DNA of 64,000 nucleotides, from contig WRKP01000001.1 in assembly GCA_009778035.1 (NCBI GenBank), positions 60,456 through 124,455 on the forward strand. Direction: 5' to 3'. Numbering within the stretch: position 1 is the first letter of the stretch; each line of letters starts with the position of its first letter. The position numbers and the translations under genes were made by a program. Source of the stretch: Planctomycetaceae bacterium (GTDB taxonomy: Bacteria > Planctomycetota > Planctomycetia > Pirellulales > Thermoguttaceae). Shown piece after piece: positions 36,655 to 44,683 of this stretch. The notes beneath the pieces were generated by a model that was not told where the DNA came from, did no database searches, and worked only from the letters and a program-made list of their open reading frames with translations.

Positions 36655-36781
36655 ACGGAGACCGTGGTTCCGGCGTTAGCCGGAACCCAGAGGAACCAAC
36701 ATCGCACGCAATGTCTGGATCCCGGCCTGCGCCGGGATGACGGCTTTTTTGTCCAGACCAATTTGGAATACGCGCTCTAAC
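36655..36781. repeat. MITE-like repeat overlapping the GH50-like stop codon
   Basis: GGTTCCGGCGTTAGCCGGAA and the partner TCCCGGCCTGCGCCGGGAT form the two hairpins; the right end GGAATACGCGCTCTAAC is the terminal inverted repeat GTTAGAGC on the minus strand. Its TAG serves as the stop codon of the neighbouring gene. Confidence 0.8.
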
Positions 36782-38918
36782 GCCGTTCCATCCGAATGTC
36801 GTACATCTCGCGACCCATACGCCTGACGGCCTCGACCGTTTCCGAGTACGGCGTGTCGCAGATGTCCACAAGACCTATTTGATAGTTCTCCCCATCGCCG
36901 CCACGACCCGTCGTCGCCTGATCGCCAAATAAAAACCAATGCGTGCCAACGATGTTCGGATGCTCCAACGCAGAACGAACATAGTTTTCATACGCCGACG
37001 CTCGCCCCGCCTGATCCGGCACTAAACACAAACCCGGATGAAACATCCCGCGATCAAGAGAACCAAAATGAAACTCGCCAATGATGACCGGCTTGTCCAC
37101 TCCGTCCGGCAACCTGTATCCGCTCAAATCATAATAGTACAAATTGAAACTCAATACATCACAGTATTTATCCGCCGCCCGAACCGCTCGGTCATTCACC
37201 CAAGCAAAGCGACAACCAAAATAAAGTTTATTCGGAGCCGCCCGCTTCAACTCCTCGCGAATCACCCGAAAGTATTCCTCCGCTATCATCGTATATGCCG
37301 CCCGCATATCTTCAGCAACGGCAGCATTGCGAGTGTTGGGCGCATCCGTCGATGCCAACAAAGCATCCCAATCCGCATGCTCCGTTGACCATGCCGCATT
37401 GAGGCTTGCAATGGTTTCATACTTAGTCCGCAACATATCAACGACCGCAATTTTCGCCGGCTGCGTTTCTCCGCGATTATTCGGCGGCGAAACCATCGCA
37501 GCAACTCCCAGCGAGGTTTCATTGCCCCAGCCGAGTTCATTATCCACGAAAAATCCAATGCACCACGGATCGTTGGCTGCCTGTTCCTGCCGACTCATCG
37601 TGTTCGCAAAATTTTGGCGAAAATCAGGATGAAATGGATCGCGGAACTGTCCCCAGTATCCCTCGCTGCCCGCAATGTAAGGCCCGCCCGCTCCAACCGT
37701 TGCCGTATACGGCGTCTTACGCTGCCGATAAATTGCAGGATCCGACCAATTCGCAATGGTATTCATCCCCCAAGCATGCAAGCGTTTGTGTGCCGTTTCG
37801 GCAAAGTGTTGTTGCCAATCGTCGCCGTACTTAATTTTTAGGTTCGAGGCCGTAAAATTATACGTTTGGTAGGGCGTCTTGCCGACGTAATATCCATGCA
37901 CCGCCCAGGATCCCCGGCCTCTGAATTCATTGAAAGGCAATTCCGCAAAGAGATGTTCCCTGTCGCTCGTCGGTGTATCGCCGGAATTGGCTCGAACGCA
38001 GTTCGTGCCGTGCGACCAAAAGAGGTATCCTTCGGGATCGACCAACCACCAGGTTCCGTCGTGTTTCGCGGCGTAAAAATGCCCGGTTGCATCGAATTTT
38101 GGTCCCGTCGTCCAACCGCCGTATTGGCTTCGGTCGGGCATACGGGGCGCCGCGGCGAGTTCTTTTGCTTCGGCTTCCCGGTTTGCGATCAGTTCTGCAT
38201 CGGATTTAACTTTTCCGGGCCAATCGGCATGGATATATTGTCCATATCGGTCGATCATCGGGAAAAACTCTTCCGGCAGCAGATCCAGAGCATCATTGAG
38301 CGAAGCGATGAGCGGCGAATTTTGTTGCGGCGGAGCGATGGAAACGCGGCGAAGGCCGACCGAATGTTCTTCGCTGGGTCTTGCATAGAAGAGATAGATG
38401 GCAACGAGGTCGGCGGGATCGAACGAATCATTGCCGACGGTTCCGTCTGTTCCGGCAAGGACACCGCCGGGATAGCCTCGCATCCCGAACAGTTGCGATT
38501 GCAGTTGCGGCGGCAATCTACGGGGCGGGGTGATTTCCCAGCGTTTTTGTTCGCCGGGTTCGAGTGCGATGGATGTCGTAAAAGTTCGTCTTCCGGTATC
38601 GGGATTTGCGCCGGGCGAATCGAGTCGGCAGGAAATTCTGGCGGTATTTGTCCCTTTATTTTCGAGTTCCAGGACGAAGACTTGGTTTGTTTCGAGGGCC
38701 CATTGTCCGTGTAGGGTGATTCCGGGCCAATCGTATTGTTCTTTGTTGGTCAGAACGAGCAGGTTATCGGCGCGTTCGGCGGTAATTCGGTTGATACTGA
38801 CACGCGTTCCTTGTGTTTCCGGCTGTGTGGCATCGAACAGGATGGTTTCTGCTTGGACGGACATTGCGATTGCCGCGGCAATCGTTAGGAGAGAGCAGTT
38901 GCGGATGACGGCTTGCAT
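36777..38918 (-). CDS. Secreted GH50-like glycoside hydrolase (beta-agarase family)
   Basis: 713 residues from the ATG at 38918, which opens a clear signal peptide (MQAVIRNCSLLTIAAAIAMS ending VQA). Residues 25-230 form a beta-sandwich or carbohydrate-binding-like region; the rest is a TIM barrel. Acid/base Glu is proposed in FFVDNELGWGNE and the nucleophile in PVIIGEFHFGSLDRGMFHPG, both close to GH50 beta-agarase signatures. Planctomycete GH50-like proteins need not act on agar, so the substrate is open. It is the last gene of the hpnH - transglutaminase - GH50 run, 110 bases after the transglutaminase, with its own TATAAT at 38955-38960. Confidence 0.85.
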   Translation of the reverse strand: MQAVIRNCSLLTIAAAIAMSVQAETILFDATQPETQGTRVSINRITAERADNLLVLTNKEQYDWPGITLHGQWALETNQVFVLELENKGTNTARISCRLDSPGANPDTGRRTFTTSIALEPGEQKRWEITPPRRLPPQLQSQLFGMRGYPGGVLAGTDGTVGNDSFDPADLVAIYLFYARPSEEHSVGLRRVSIAPPQQNSPLIASLNDALDLLPEEFFPMIDRYGQYIHADWPGKVKSDAELIANREAEAKELAAAPRMPDRSQYGGWTTGPKFDATGHFYAAKHDGTWWLVDPEGYLFWSHGTNCVRANSGDTPTSDREHLFAELPFNEFRGRGSWAVHGYYVGKTPYQTYNFTASNLKIKYGDDWQQHFAETAHKRLHAWGMNTIANWSDPAIYRQRKTPYTATVGAGGPYIAGSEGYWGQFRDPFHPDFRQNFANTMSRQEQAANDPWCIGFFVDNELGWGNETSLGVAAMVSPPNNRGETQPAKIAVVDMLRTKYETIASLNAAWSTEHADWDALLASTDAPNTRNAAVAEDMRAAYTMIAEEYFRVIREELKRAAPNKLYFGCRFAWVNDRAVRAADKYCDVLSFNLYYYDLSGYRLPDGVDKPVIIGEFHFGSLDRGMFHPGLCLVPDQAGRASAYENYVRSALEHPNIVGTHWFLFGDQATTGRGGDGENYQIGLVDICDTPYSETVEAVRRMGREMYDIRMERR

Positions 38919-39028
38919 GTTTTTTGCGTGGTGCTGGCTACACATTTGCATGGCATTATAGCACAAAGCCGTGTCAAGAGCCGCGGGCGTTCCAGGCGAT
39001 GTGTGCCAGCAGGGCGACTCGCAGAACC

Positions 39029-40093
39029 CTAATTCTTCGCAATGCTTTCGCGAACCCATTCAAAGCGAGGCGGCGGCGAACCCGGCGATAATGCTCCCGC
39101 AAAAACCTCACGCAACCAAATCGTCCTCGCTCGAGGATTCGGACTGTCCGTGTTCGGAAATGAATCGCCCTTCTGCAAAATGACCCGCCGCTCTGGAATC
39201 CCTCCAAAAGAATACGTTCCCGCTACCTGACAAGGAAACCAAAAACCCATATTCATCGTGTTCCGAGCACGACTGTTCTGATTCTCCGGCCGTAACTCCA
39301 AATAAAACTCCGCATAACAATGTCCCGGCACACGCACCACTCTCGCCGGGATGTTGCCCGCCCGACACAACGCAACAAACAAACACGTCATATCCTTGCA
39401 GTCCGCCGTCCATTGTCCCTTCGGTTGCTTAACCAAGGCCAGTGCACCCTTTACGTCGTACCGCCAAGCCTGATCGTTGTACCGCACATTGTTCTGCACA
39501 AAGGAATAAAGGGCTTCGACCTTATCCCAATCGCTCTTGCGATCCTTGGTGATTTCGGCAAACATTCGCTTAAATATCGCCTCATCCGATTCGATGTAGG
39601 GACTCGGCAAAGTGAATTGCCGCATATCCGGCGGAAGTTGACGCGTGCTTGGAATCGAGTATCGGCCCGGATTATCCGGCGGGAGCAGTTCGTAATTTTG
39701 CAGTTCAAACGCAATGACGATTTCAACAGGCCGAGTGGGCCGAATGCTTCCGAATTGCAGGAACATTTCCATAGCACCGGCACTATGTGGCCGATATTCG
39801 ATTCGGCTTGCGAGGTTGGCATCCATACTTTCTTCGTTGATGCTGATGATGCGTTGTTCTCGCCAATTTGCGGGCACGGGAATGGAAACTTGCAGATTTT
39901 CCATAGCGGCACCGGGTTCGATGATGATACCGGTTCGCCAGATTTGAGTTTTGCTTTCGCCGAGTCGAGGTCCGCCGACGTATCGGGAGCCATCGGGTTC
40001 GTTTTGAGCGAAATCGAACTGTGCCGAAACTGGAGTGGCGAGCAATAACAGTATTGCGGGAAAGAGTGCTCTTGCCGTGCGTGGATTTGTCAT
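39029..40093 (-). CDS. Secreted transglutaminase-like protein
   Basis: A 354-residue protein with signal MTNPRTARALFPAILLLLAT ending VSA-Q. The transglutaminase core has a W-T-A-D-C-K-D-M-T nucleophile region, VRVPGHCYAEFYLEL with the catalytic His and a following Asp region. An N-terminal beta-sandwich (residues 30-160) precedes it. Such proteins are cysteine proteases or cross-linkers of the envelope. A TAGAAT ends 5 bases before the ATG, suggesting leaderless expression from its own promoter between hpnH and the GH50-like gene. Confidence 0.88.
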   Translation of the reverse strand: MTNPRTARALFPAILLLLATPVSAQFDFAQNEPDGSRYVGGPRLGESKTQIWRTGIIIEPGAAMENLQVSIPVPANWREQRIISINEESMDANLASRIEYRPHSAGAMEMFLQFGSIRPTRPVEIVIAFELQNYELLPPDNPGRYSIPSTRQLPPDMRQFTLPSPYIESDEAIFKRMFAEITKDRKSDWDKVEALYSFVQNNVRYNDQAWRYDVKGALALVKQPKGQWTADCKDMTCLFVALCRAGNIPARVVRVPGHCYAEFYLELRPENQNSRARNTMNMGFWFPCQVAGTYSFGGIPERRVILQKGDSFPNTDSPNPRARTIWLREVFAGALSPGSPPPRFEWVRESIAKN

Positions 40094-40098
40094 AGCGA

Positions 40099-40127
40099 AT
40101 TCTACTTTTTTTCATCCGGCGGAACAA
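40099..40127 (-). promoter_or_regulatory. Promoter of the transglutaminase-like gene
   Basis: Minus strand: TTGTTC (40122-40127), a 17-base spacer and TAGAAT (40099-40104), five bases before the ATG. Confidence 0.55.
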
Positions 40128-40179
40128 GAGCGGTTTTATCCCGCAACGCAACATAGAGCCCCTAACCCACATCCCGGAC

Positions 40180-41211
40180 TCAGTAAATGTCGGAAAATTG
40201 CCAAAATGCCAAGCGAACAATATCCCGTAAACGATTGCCAAACAACACCGCCGCCGGTTCATAACCACAGTGCATCATACAATTTGCACAACGAAAATCA
40301 ACGCCCGGACCAATCTTCGTCCAGTCCGTTTGCTGCATAAAATCCACAAAAGTCTCGCAATGCCCATCCGTAATCAAATAACAAGGACTTTTCCAACCCC
40401 TCACATTGCGAGTCGGATTTGCCCAAGCCGCACACGGAAGTTGACGCTCACCACAAAGAAAATCCATATAAATCGGCGTCGCAGTAGTCCGAAAACGACG
40501 CAACTCTTGACGGATTTCCTTGAATAGTTCGTGGATTTCCATTCGGTTCAGAAAAAACGGCTCATTCTGCACCGCATCGTAACCATAGCCAGGCGCAATC
40601 ATCATTCCATCAATCTTGACGGCGTGCAACCGTTCGGCCAATGCAACGAGATCGCTGACCGTGCCTGTTTTATAAAGCGTGGTGTTCGTATAAACATAAA
40701 AACCCGCAATTTTCGCCGCGATGATTCCCGACAGGGCCTGCTCAAACGTTCCAGGGCGGCCGGTAATTGCATCATGGACATCGGCGGTTCCATCGAGATG
40801 GACATTCCAGTACAGTCTGCCCTTCGTCCGGCGGTTGCGATTGGCCAACTGCACAAAGTCGGGCAATTTTTCTTCAAGGAGAACACCGTTGGTACAAAGA
40901 TAAATGTGTTTTCCTTGTTGGAGGACACGGTCTGCCAGTTCAATGATTTCGGGATAGAGCAACGGTTCCCCGCCGCAGATGCTGACGATGGGCGCTCCGC
41001 ATTGTTCGACGGCCTGGAGACATTCATTGACGGAAAGTCGTTGCCCGAGGGTATCGGCATATTCGCGAATCCGGCCGCATCCATTGCATTTCAGGTTGCA
41101 GGCGTGCAGCGGTTCGAGCATAAGGACGAGCGGGAACTTTTTCTCGCCGCTCAACTTTTTCCGCAGCATATACCTTGCGGTACTCAAAGTCAACGAAAGG
41201 GGAAATCGCAT
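40180..41211 (-). CDS. hpnH: HpnH-like radical SAM protein (hopanoid side-chain synthesis)
   Basis: 343 residues. The SAM-cluster motif is ACNLKCNGCG with C38, C42 and C45; SICGGEPLLYPEI follows, and the C-terminal SPASM-like part has FRCANCMMHCGYEPAAV. HpnH attaches a 5'-deoxyadenosyl group to hopene, the first step to bacteriohopanepolyols. The match runs the whole length (QRLSVNECLQAVEQCGAP, NPTRNVRGWKSPCYLI). No squalene-hopene cyclase or other hpn gene is in the window, so the substrate in this organism is uncertain. Confidence 0.88.
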   Translation of the reverse strand: MRFPLSLTLSTARYMLRKKLSGEKKFPLVLMLEPLHACNLKCNGCGRIREYADTLGQRLSVNECLQAVEQCGAPIVSICGGEPLLYPEIIELADRVLQQGKHIYLCTNGVLLEEKLPDFVQLANRNRRTKGRLYWNVHLDGTADVHDAITGRPGTFEQALSGIIAAKIAGFYVYTNTTLYKTGTVSDLVALAERLHAVKIDGMMIAPGYGYDAVQNEPFFLNRMEIHELFKEIRQELRRFRTTATPIYMDFLCGERQLPCAAWANPTRNVRGWKSPCYLITDGHCETFVDFMQQTDWTKIGPGVDFRCANCMMHCGYEPAAVLFGNRLRDIVRLAFWQFSDIY

Positions 41212-41231
41212 AATACTCGGGCTAAAACGGT

Positions 41232-41306
41232 ATGGCAGACTTGCTCGGAAACCCTCAAAATCGTCATTTCAGCGTAAGCCGGAATGACAGTTTCCGAACA
41301 AGTCCA
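41232..41306. repeat. Short MITE-like repeat, second end type
   Basis: About 75 bases with inverted ends CAGACTTGCTCGGAAACCCTC and GACTTGTTCGGAAACTG (reverse complement) around a single TTTCAGCGTAAGCCGGAA hairpin: a compact deletion form of the family. Confidence 0.8.
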
Positions 41307-41352
41307 GTATACAGTGAAAGAGCGGGGAACGGCAACCCCCGCCGCTATCGTA

Positions 41353-42138
41353 TCAAACGAGCATCGGGGACTCCGCTTCCCGAAGACTCACGCCCTGACG
41401 ACGCTTTTGCTCCACCACGCCGCTGACGAATTCCCGAAATATGCCAATGTCCAATGCCGTCGCCGAAGGACTCTCGGGATGAAACTGCGTCCCAAATGCA
41501 AACCAATCATCGTCTATCGACTCGATGACCTCGATCACGCCATCGGGACATCGGCCGGTCGCGAGAAAGCCCGGTGCAACATCATCAACCGCCATGTGAT
41601 GCATGCTGTTGACGCGAACCTCGTGTTCGCCATACACTCTCTCCATAATCGAGTCCTTTTCAACGACCAGCCCATGCCGATGATTCGGGTCCATCGCATC
41701 GCGATGCGGCAACGCTTTCGGTAAATCCTCCGGGATATGCAGAAACAGGGTTCCGCCGCGGGCAACATTGAGCAGTTGCATACCCGTCCCAATGCCGAGC
41801 ACGGATAGTTGGTGTTCCGCGATTTTTTCGATCAAATGCCGATCGAACGTTTCACGGCGTTCGTCCAAGAGTTTTGCAGATGAATGGAGCACATATCCAT
41901 CCCTTCTCGGGTCGAGGTCTCCGCCTCCGACCAGCACTATGCCATCCAGCGTGGAGACAATCTGCTCCAAATGGTCATCCAATGACTTATCTTCGGGGTA
42001 GGGGGGAATTACAACCGGTAATGCGCCCGCTTGAAGAAGCGAATCGTAATAGCCGGAAAAAACGACGCTCAGGGCTGGCACTCCCTTTTGAGCAGCACGG
42101 TAATCTGTGTTGATTCCAATCAACGGCTTCCTTGGCAT
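41353..42138 (-). CDS. PuuD-like class I glutamine amidotransferase fold, nucleophile missing
   Basis: A 261-residue peptidase C26 / gamma-glutamyl-GABA-hydrolase-like protein. VLVGGGDLDP, LNVARGGTLFLHIPEDLPKA, PHRHGLVV and VNSMHHMAVDDVAPGF are all as in the family, and FGTQFHPES supplies the His/Glu pair. The nucleophile elbow, normally GICRGMQ, reads GIGTGMQ with Gly117 instead of Cys, so hydrolase activity is not expected. The start at 42138 has an AGGATTGAGA-type site; the ORF is open 39 codons further. Probably a binding or regulatory protein (inference). Confidence 0.85.
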   Translation of the reverse strand: MPRKPLIGINTDYRAAQKGVPALSVVFSGYYDSLLQAGALPVVIPPYPEDKSLDDHLEQIVSTLDGIVLVGGGDLDPRRDGYVLHSSAKLLDERRETFDRHLIEKIAEHQLSVLGIGTGMQLLNVARGGTLFLHIPEDLPKALPHRDAMDPNHRHGLVVEKDSIMERVYGEHEVRVNSMHHMAVDDVAPGFLATGRCPDGVIEVIESIDDDWFAFGTQFHPESPSATALDIGIFREFVSGVVEQKRRQGVSLREAESPMLV

Positions 42139-42840
42139 TCTCAATCCTCCATGTTGGTAGGATCGCTCCGCGTGAAACTGCCATCCACATCTTTGGGGAC
42201 GCAAAAACAAATTTGTTGGATGCCGTGAAACCTTCCAAATTTCGCAATGACGCAACCTCCACGCCCCTAATTACGGCCTCTTTCCGCCGCCCACCAGGTT
42301 TGCCGGTTGGTATTTCTTGGAAGGAACCGACGCCCTTTCGGTCGCAAGTCCTTTGGATGTAAATCGTTGGCTGTTTCTCTGCTTTTCGATGCCTCCCATA
42401 TTGACGATTCATGTCTGGATTAGGCTCGAAAACGGCGAAACTTCCTAAAGTGGAACAAATTGGCTTGTCAGGGCCGAACTTCAGAATGCAAGTACGGGTA
42501 AGTTTAACCGTTATATTACATCCTGCAAGCATTTCCGGCATATTGGGCAGGCGAGAGAGCCATACCACTAGATACAGTCTTTTCGGGAAAAGAACGCAAA
42601 ACTTGCGGAAGGATTTTCTTTTTGGGGTTCCCCCTAATCCCTTGAATATCAACGGATTGGGAGCGGTGCATCTTTCGGTCAGGAGTTTTTTTTGTTCTAA
42701 CGTACCATGGTCAAGCGGGTTAGCGACTAGCAAAAAATCGGGCATTTGGTGAGACCTCTACGTTTCTCGTGTATTTCTTTGCGCTGCGGAAAAATTTGCA
42801 AAATTGCCGCACAAAACACGCTCTAGAATGCAAAACAAAC
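42139..42840. other. Gene-poor stretch with a doubtful minus-strand ORF
   Basis: A minus-strand frame is open from 42745 to about 42139 and beyond into the amidotransferase gene. It has no recognisable domain, an odd composition (many Lys, Cys and Pro) and no Shine-Dalgarno. It could be a decayed element. I see no tRNA or small-RNA signature in the stretch, and the rnpB 3' end follows. Confidence 0.3.
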
Positions 42841-43252
42841 GGGACTGTAAGCCGGGTTCTGTTCTCCGATTGCCTGCCTGCACTGAGTGCGACGGTTTAC
42901 AACCGGAGCGGCGATCATTTATCTAGGAGATTGGTTGCCCAATCCCTCAAGCAGTCTACCCGGAACTGCAATCGGCTCGGACGGCCTCGTTCCTGCTTGA
43001 CCTTGCTCCCGATGGGGTTTGCCCTGCCGATTCGGTTACCCGAATCGCGGTGCGCTCTTACCGCACCATTTCACCCTTACCAGTTGTCCGCCTCGCAGGC
43101 GCGATGGTGAACAACTGGCGGTATCCTTTCTGTTGCACTTTCCCTAACCGTTGGTCATAGACCTTTTGGCCGGCGGACGTTATCCGTCATCGTGTCCGAA
43201 GGAGCCCGGACTTTCCTCTCCTCCCGAAGGAGCAGCGACCGCCCGTCCCGCT
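42841..43252 (-). ncRNA. rnpB: RNase P RNA, type A
   Basis: On the minus strand the 5' part reads GAGGAAAGTCCGGGCTCC (P4/J3-4 core), followed by GGTAAGGGTGAAATGGTGCG and GTAAGAGCGCACCG, GGCAAACCCC, AGATAAATGATCGCC and the 3' universal ACAGAACCCGGCTTA. These are the conserved regions of bacterial RNase P RNA in the correct order over ~410 bases. The 5' end is placed at 43252 from the TATAAT at 43259-43264; the 3' end is approximate. Confidence 0.95.
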
Positions 43253-43258
43253 GGAGGT

Positions 43259-43264
43259 ATTATA
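43259..43264 (-). promoter_or_regulatory. -10 box of rnpB
   Basis: Perfect TATAAT on the minus strand, 7 bases upstream of the presumed RNA 5' end. No strong -35 is evident. Confidence 0.55.
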
Positions 43265-43289
43265 GCAGGTTTCCGATATGCCGCACGCT

Positions 43290-43410
43290 ACGGACTCGTT
43301 GACAACGGCAAAAAAGCCGTCTTCCCGGCGAAAGCCGGAACCTAGAGGAACTGGCATCACACGCCGCTCGGCTGGATTCCGGCTTTCGCCGGAATGACGG
43401 GTTCCGAACT
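43290..43410. repeat. MITE-like repeat between rnpB and rpsL
   Basis: CGGCAAAAAAGCCGTC and CCGGCGAAAGCCGGAACC, then GGATTCCGGCTTTCGCCGGA and GGGTTCCGAACTCGG. It mixes the two end types of the family, so it is probably a rearranged copy. Confidence 0.7.
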
Positions 43411-43464
43411 CGGGCAGTGCCCTCACCTCCGCCGCCCTCGACTAAAGCCGGGAGCATCTCCCGC

Positions 43465-43493
43465 TTGACAAAACAACGGCAATCGGATAAAAT
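43465..43493 (+). promoter_or_regulatory. Promoter of rpsL
   Basis: Consensus TTGACA (43465-43470), a 17-base spacer and TAAAAT (43488-43493); +1 at about 43500 and a GAGGAA site before the ATG. Confidence 0.75.
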
Positions 43494-43520
43494 CACCCTG
43501 GATTCGTAGAAAGAGGAATT

Positions 43521-43919
43521 ATGCCGACAATCAACCAACTGGTACGGAAAAATCGAGTGCAACAATTCGGTAGAAGCAAATCTGCCGTTTTAGAGAAATG
43601 TTCGCAAAAACGAGGCGTCTGCCTCTTGGTGAGAACGATGCCGCCCAAAAAGCCGAACTCCGCCCTCCGAAAAATCACGCGGGTGCGACTCTCCAACGGA
43701 AAAGAAGTTACTGTCTATATCCCGGGTGAAGGACACTCCCTACAGGAACACTCCATCGTACTCGTCCGAGGCGGCCGAGTGCGGGACCTGCCCGGTGTGC
43801 GATACCAAGTCATCCGTGGAACGCTCGACTCAACCGGTGTCGATGGACGAAGGCAAGCACGTAGCCGATACGGTGCGAAAAAAGTACAAAAAGGGGCACC
43901 CGCAAAAGGGAAAAAATAA
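43521..43919 (+). CDS. rpsL: 30S ribosomal protein S12
   Basis: 132 residues. Decoding-centre protein with [31 protein letters not shown] and [19 protein letters not shown]. The lysines that give streptomycin resistance when mutated (in PPKKPNS and near GRVRDLPGV) are in their wild-type context except that the second loop carries Arg-Val-Arg-Asp as in many bacteria. The C-terminus is extended by a Lys/Ala-rich tail ([12 protein letters not shown]). The gene is followed by rpsG after a 101-base gap that holds a repeat. Confidence 0.97.
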   Translation: MPTINQLVRKNRVQQFGRSKSAVLEKCSQKRGVCLLVRTMPPKKPNSALRKITRVRLSNGKEVTVYIPGEGHSLQEHSIVLVRGGRVRDLPGVRYQVIRGTLDSTGVDGRRQARSRYGAKKVQKGAPAKGKK

Positions 43920-43929
43920 ATGGATTTCT

Positions 43930-43993
43930 TTGGCGATTGTCCTTCCGACTTATGCCGGAAGGGCGGTTTTGAGGATTTCCGAACGAGTCCTAC
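43930..43993. repeat. Half-length MITE-like repeat between rpsL and rpsG
   Basis: GATTGTCCTTCCGACTTATG, CCGGAAGGGCGGTTTTGAGG and ATTTCCGAACGAGTCC: one hairpin with an outer end of the second type. It sits in the rpsL-rpsG gap, normally a short operon spacer. Confidence 0.75.
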
Positions 43994-44020
43994 GGGACAA
44001 GACAACAATACAAAATAGCA

Positions 44021-44491
44021 ATGGGAAACATTACCGCAAGCAAAAAACAACTCAAACCTGATCCGGTCTACCAATCCATATTGGCGAGCAAATTCGTCAA
44101 CTGTTTGATGTGGGATGGCAAGAAAACCGTCGCGCACGGCGTATTTTACGGTGCGCTCGACATTATCAAAGAGAAAATGCCGGATTTGTCCCCCATTGAT
44201 GTTTTCCATCAGGCTTTGGACAATGTCAAGCCGAACATTGAGGTGCGATCGAAACGAGTCGGCGGTGCGTCGTACCAGGTTCCGATGCCGGTGCAGAGGA
44301 ATCGGCAGCAGTCGCTTGCGATTCGTTGGATTTTGACGGCTGTTCGCGACAAAAAAGGCCGACCGGCCAGCGAAAAGTTGGCAACGGAATTGATCAATGC
44401 CTATAATAAAGAGGGATCGGCCATCACGAAACGCGAAAACGTCCACCGTATGGCGGAAGCGAACAAAGCATTTGCCCATTTTGCGTGGTAG
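44021..44491 (+). CDS. rpsG: 30S ribosomal protein S7
   Basis: 156 residues; nucleates assembly of the 30S head and contacts E-site tRNA. Recognisable by [60 protein letters not shown] and [19 protein letters not shown]. The length is normal. fusA and tuf, which usually follow in the str operon, are not here: the next gene encodes an unrelated SirB1/TPR protein with its own promoter. Confidence 0.97.
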   Translation: MGNITASKKQLKPDPVYQSILASKFVNCLMWDGKKTVAHGVFYGALDIIKEKMPDLSPIDVFHQALDNVKPNIEVRSKRVGGASYQVPMPVQRNRQQSLAIRWILTAVRDKKGRPASEKLATELINAYNKEGSAITKRENVHRMAEANKAFAHFAW

Positions 44492-44519
44492 GGTAGGGGA
44501 GATTTCGGCTTATCCTGTT

Positions 44520-44562
44520 AATTCGTCATTGCGGTGTAGGCCGGAATGACGAAATTTTTGGA
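44520..44562 (+). terminator. Hairpin with T-tract after rpsG
   Basis: AATTCGTCATTGCGGTGTAGG then CCGGAATGACGAAATTTTT: the arms TTCGTCATT and AATGACGAA pair, followed by a run of T. It is built from a MITE-family half-repeat and may act as the rpsL-rpsG terminator. Confidence 0.5.
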
Positions 44563-44632
44563 GAACATATCGGCAGGCTGGCAACGGGGGACTTTTTCGC
44601 ACGTTTTTACTTTACTTTCCGATTCCACATGC

Positions 44633-44638
44633 TATAAT
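44633..44638 (+). promoter_or_regulatory. -10 box of the SirB1/TPR gene
   Basis: Perfect TATAAT with a weak TTTACT at 44611-44616, 16 bases upstream. The leader is ~40 bases, with GAGGAAA before the ATG. Confidence 0.45.
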
Positions 44639-44683
44639 GTACCGTAGTTTGTCGGCGTAACAAAACCGTGCGAGGAAACCGCA

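Noticed and set aside
41987..42745. A 252-codon minus ORF upstream of and overlapping the amidotransferase gene
   Set aside because: No domain, no ribosome-binding site, and its 3' part is a shadow of the amidotransferase gene; kept only as a doubtful stretch.
42841..43256. A possible tmRNA or riboswitch
   Set aside because: The conserved blocks match RNase P RNA from end to end.
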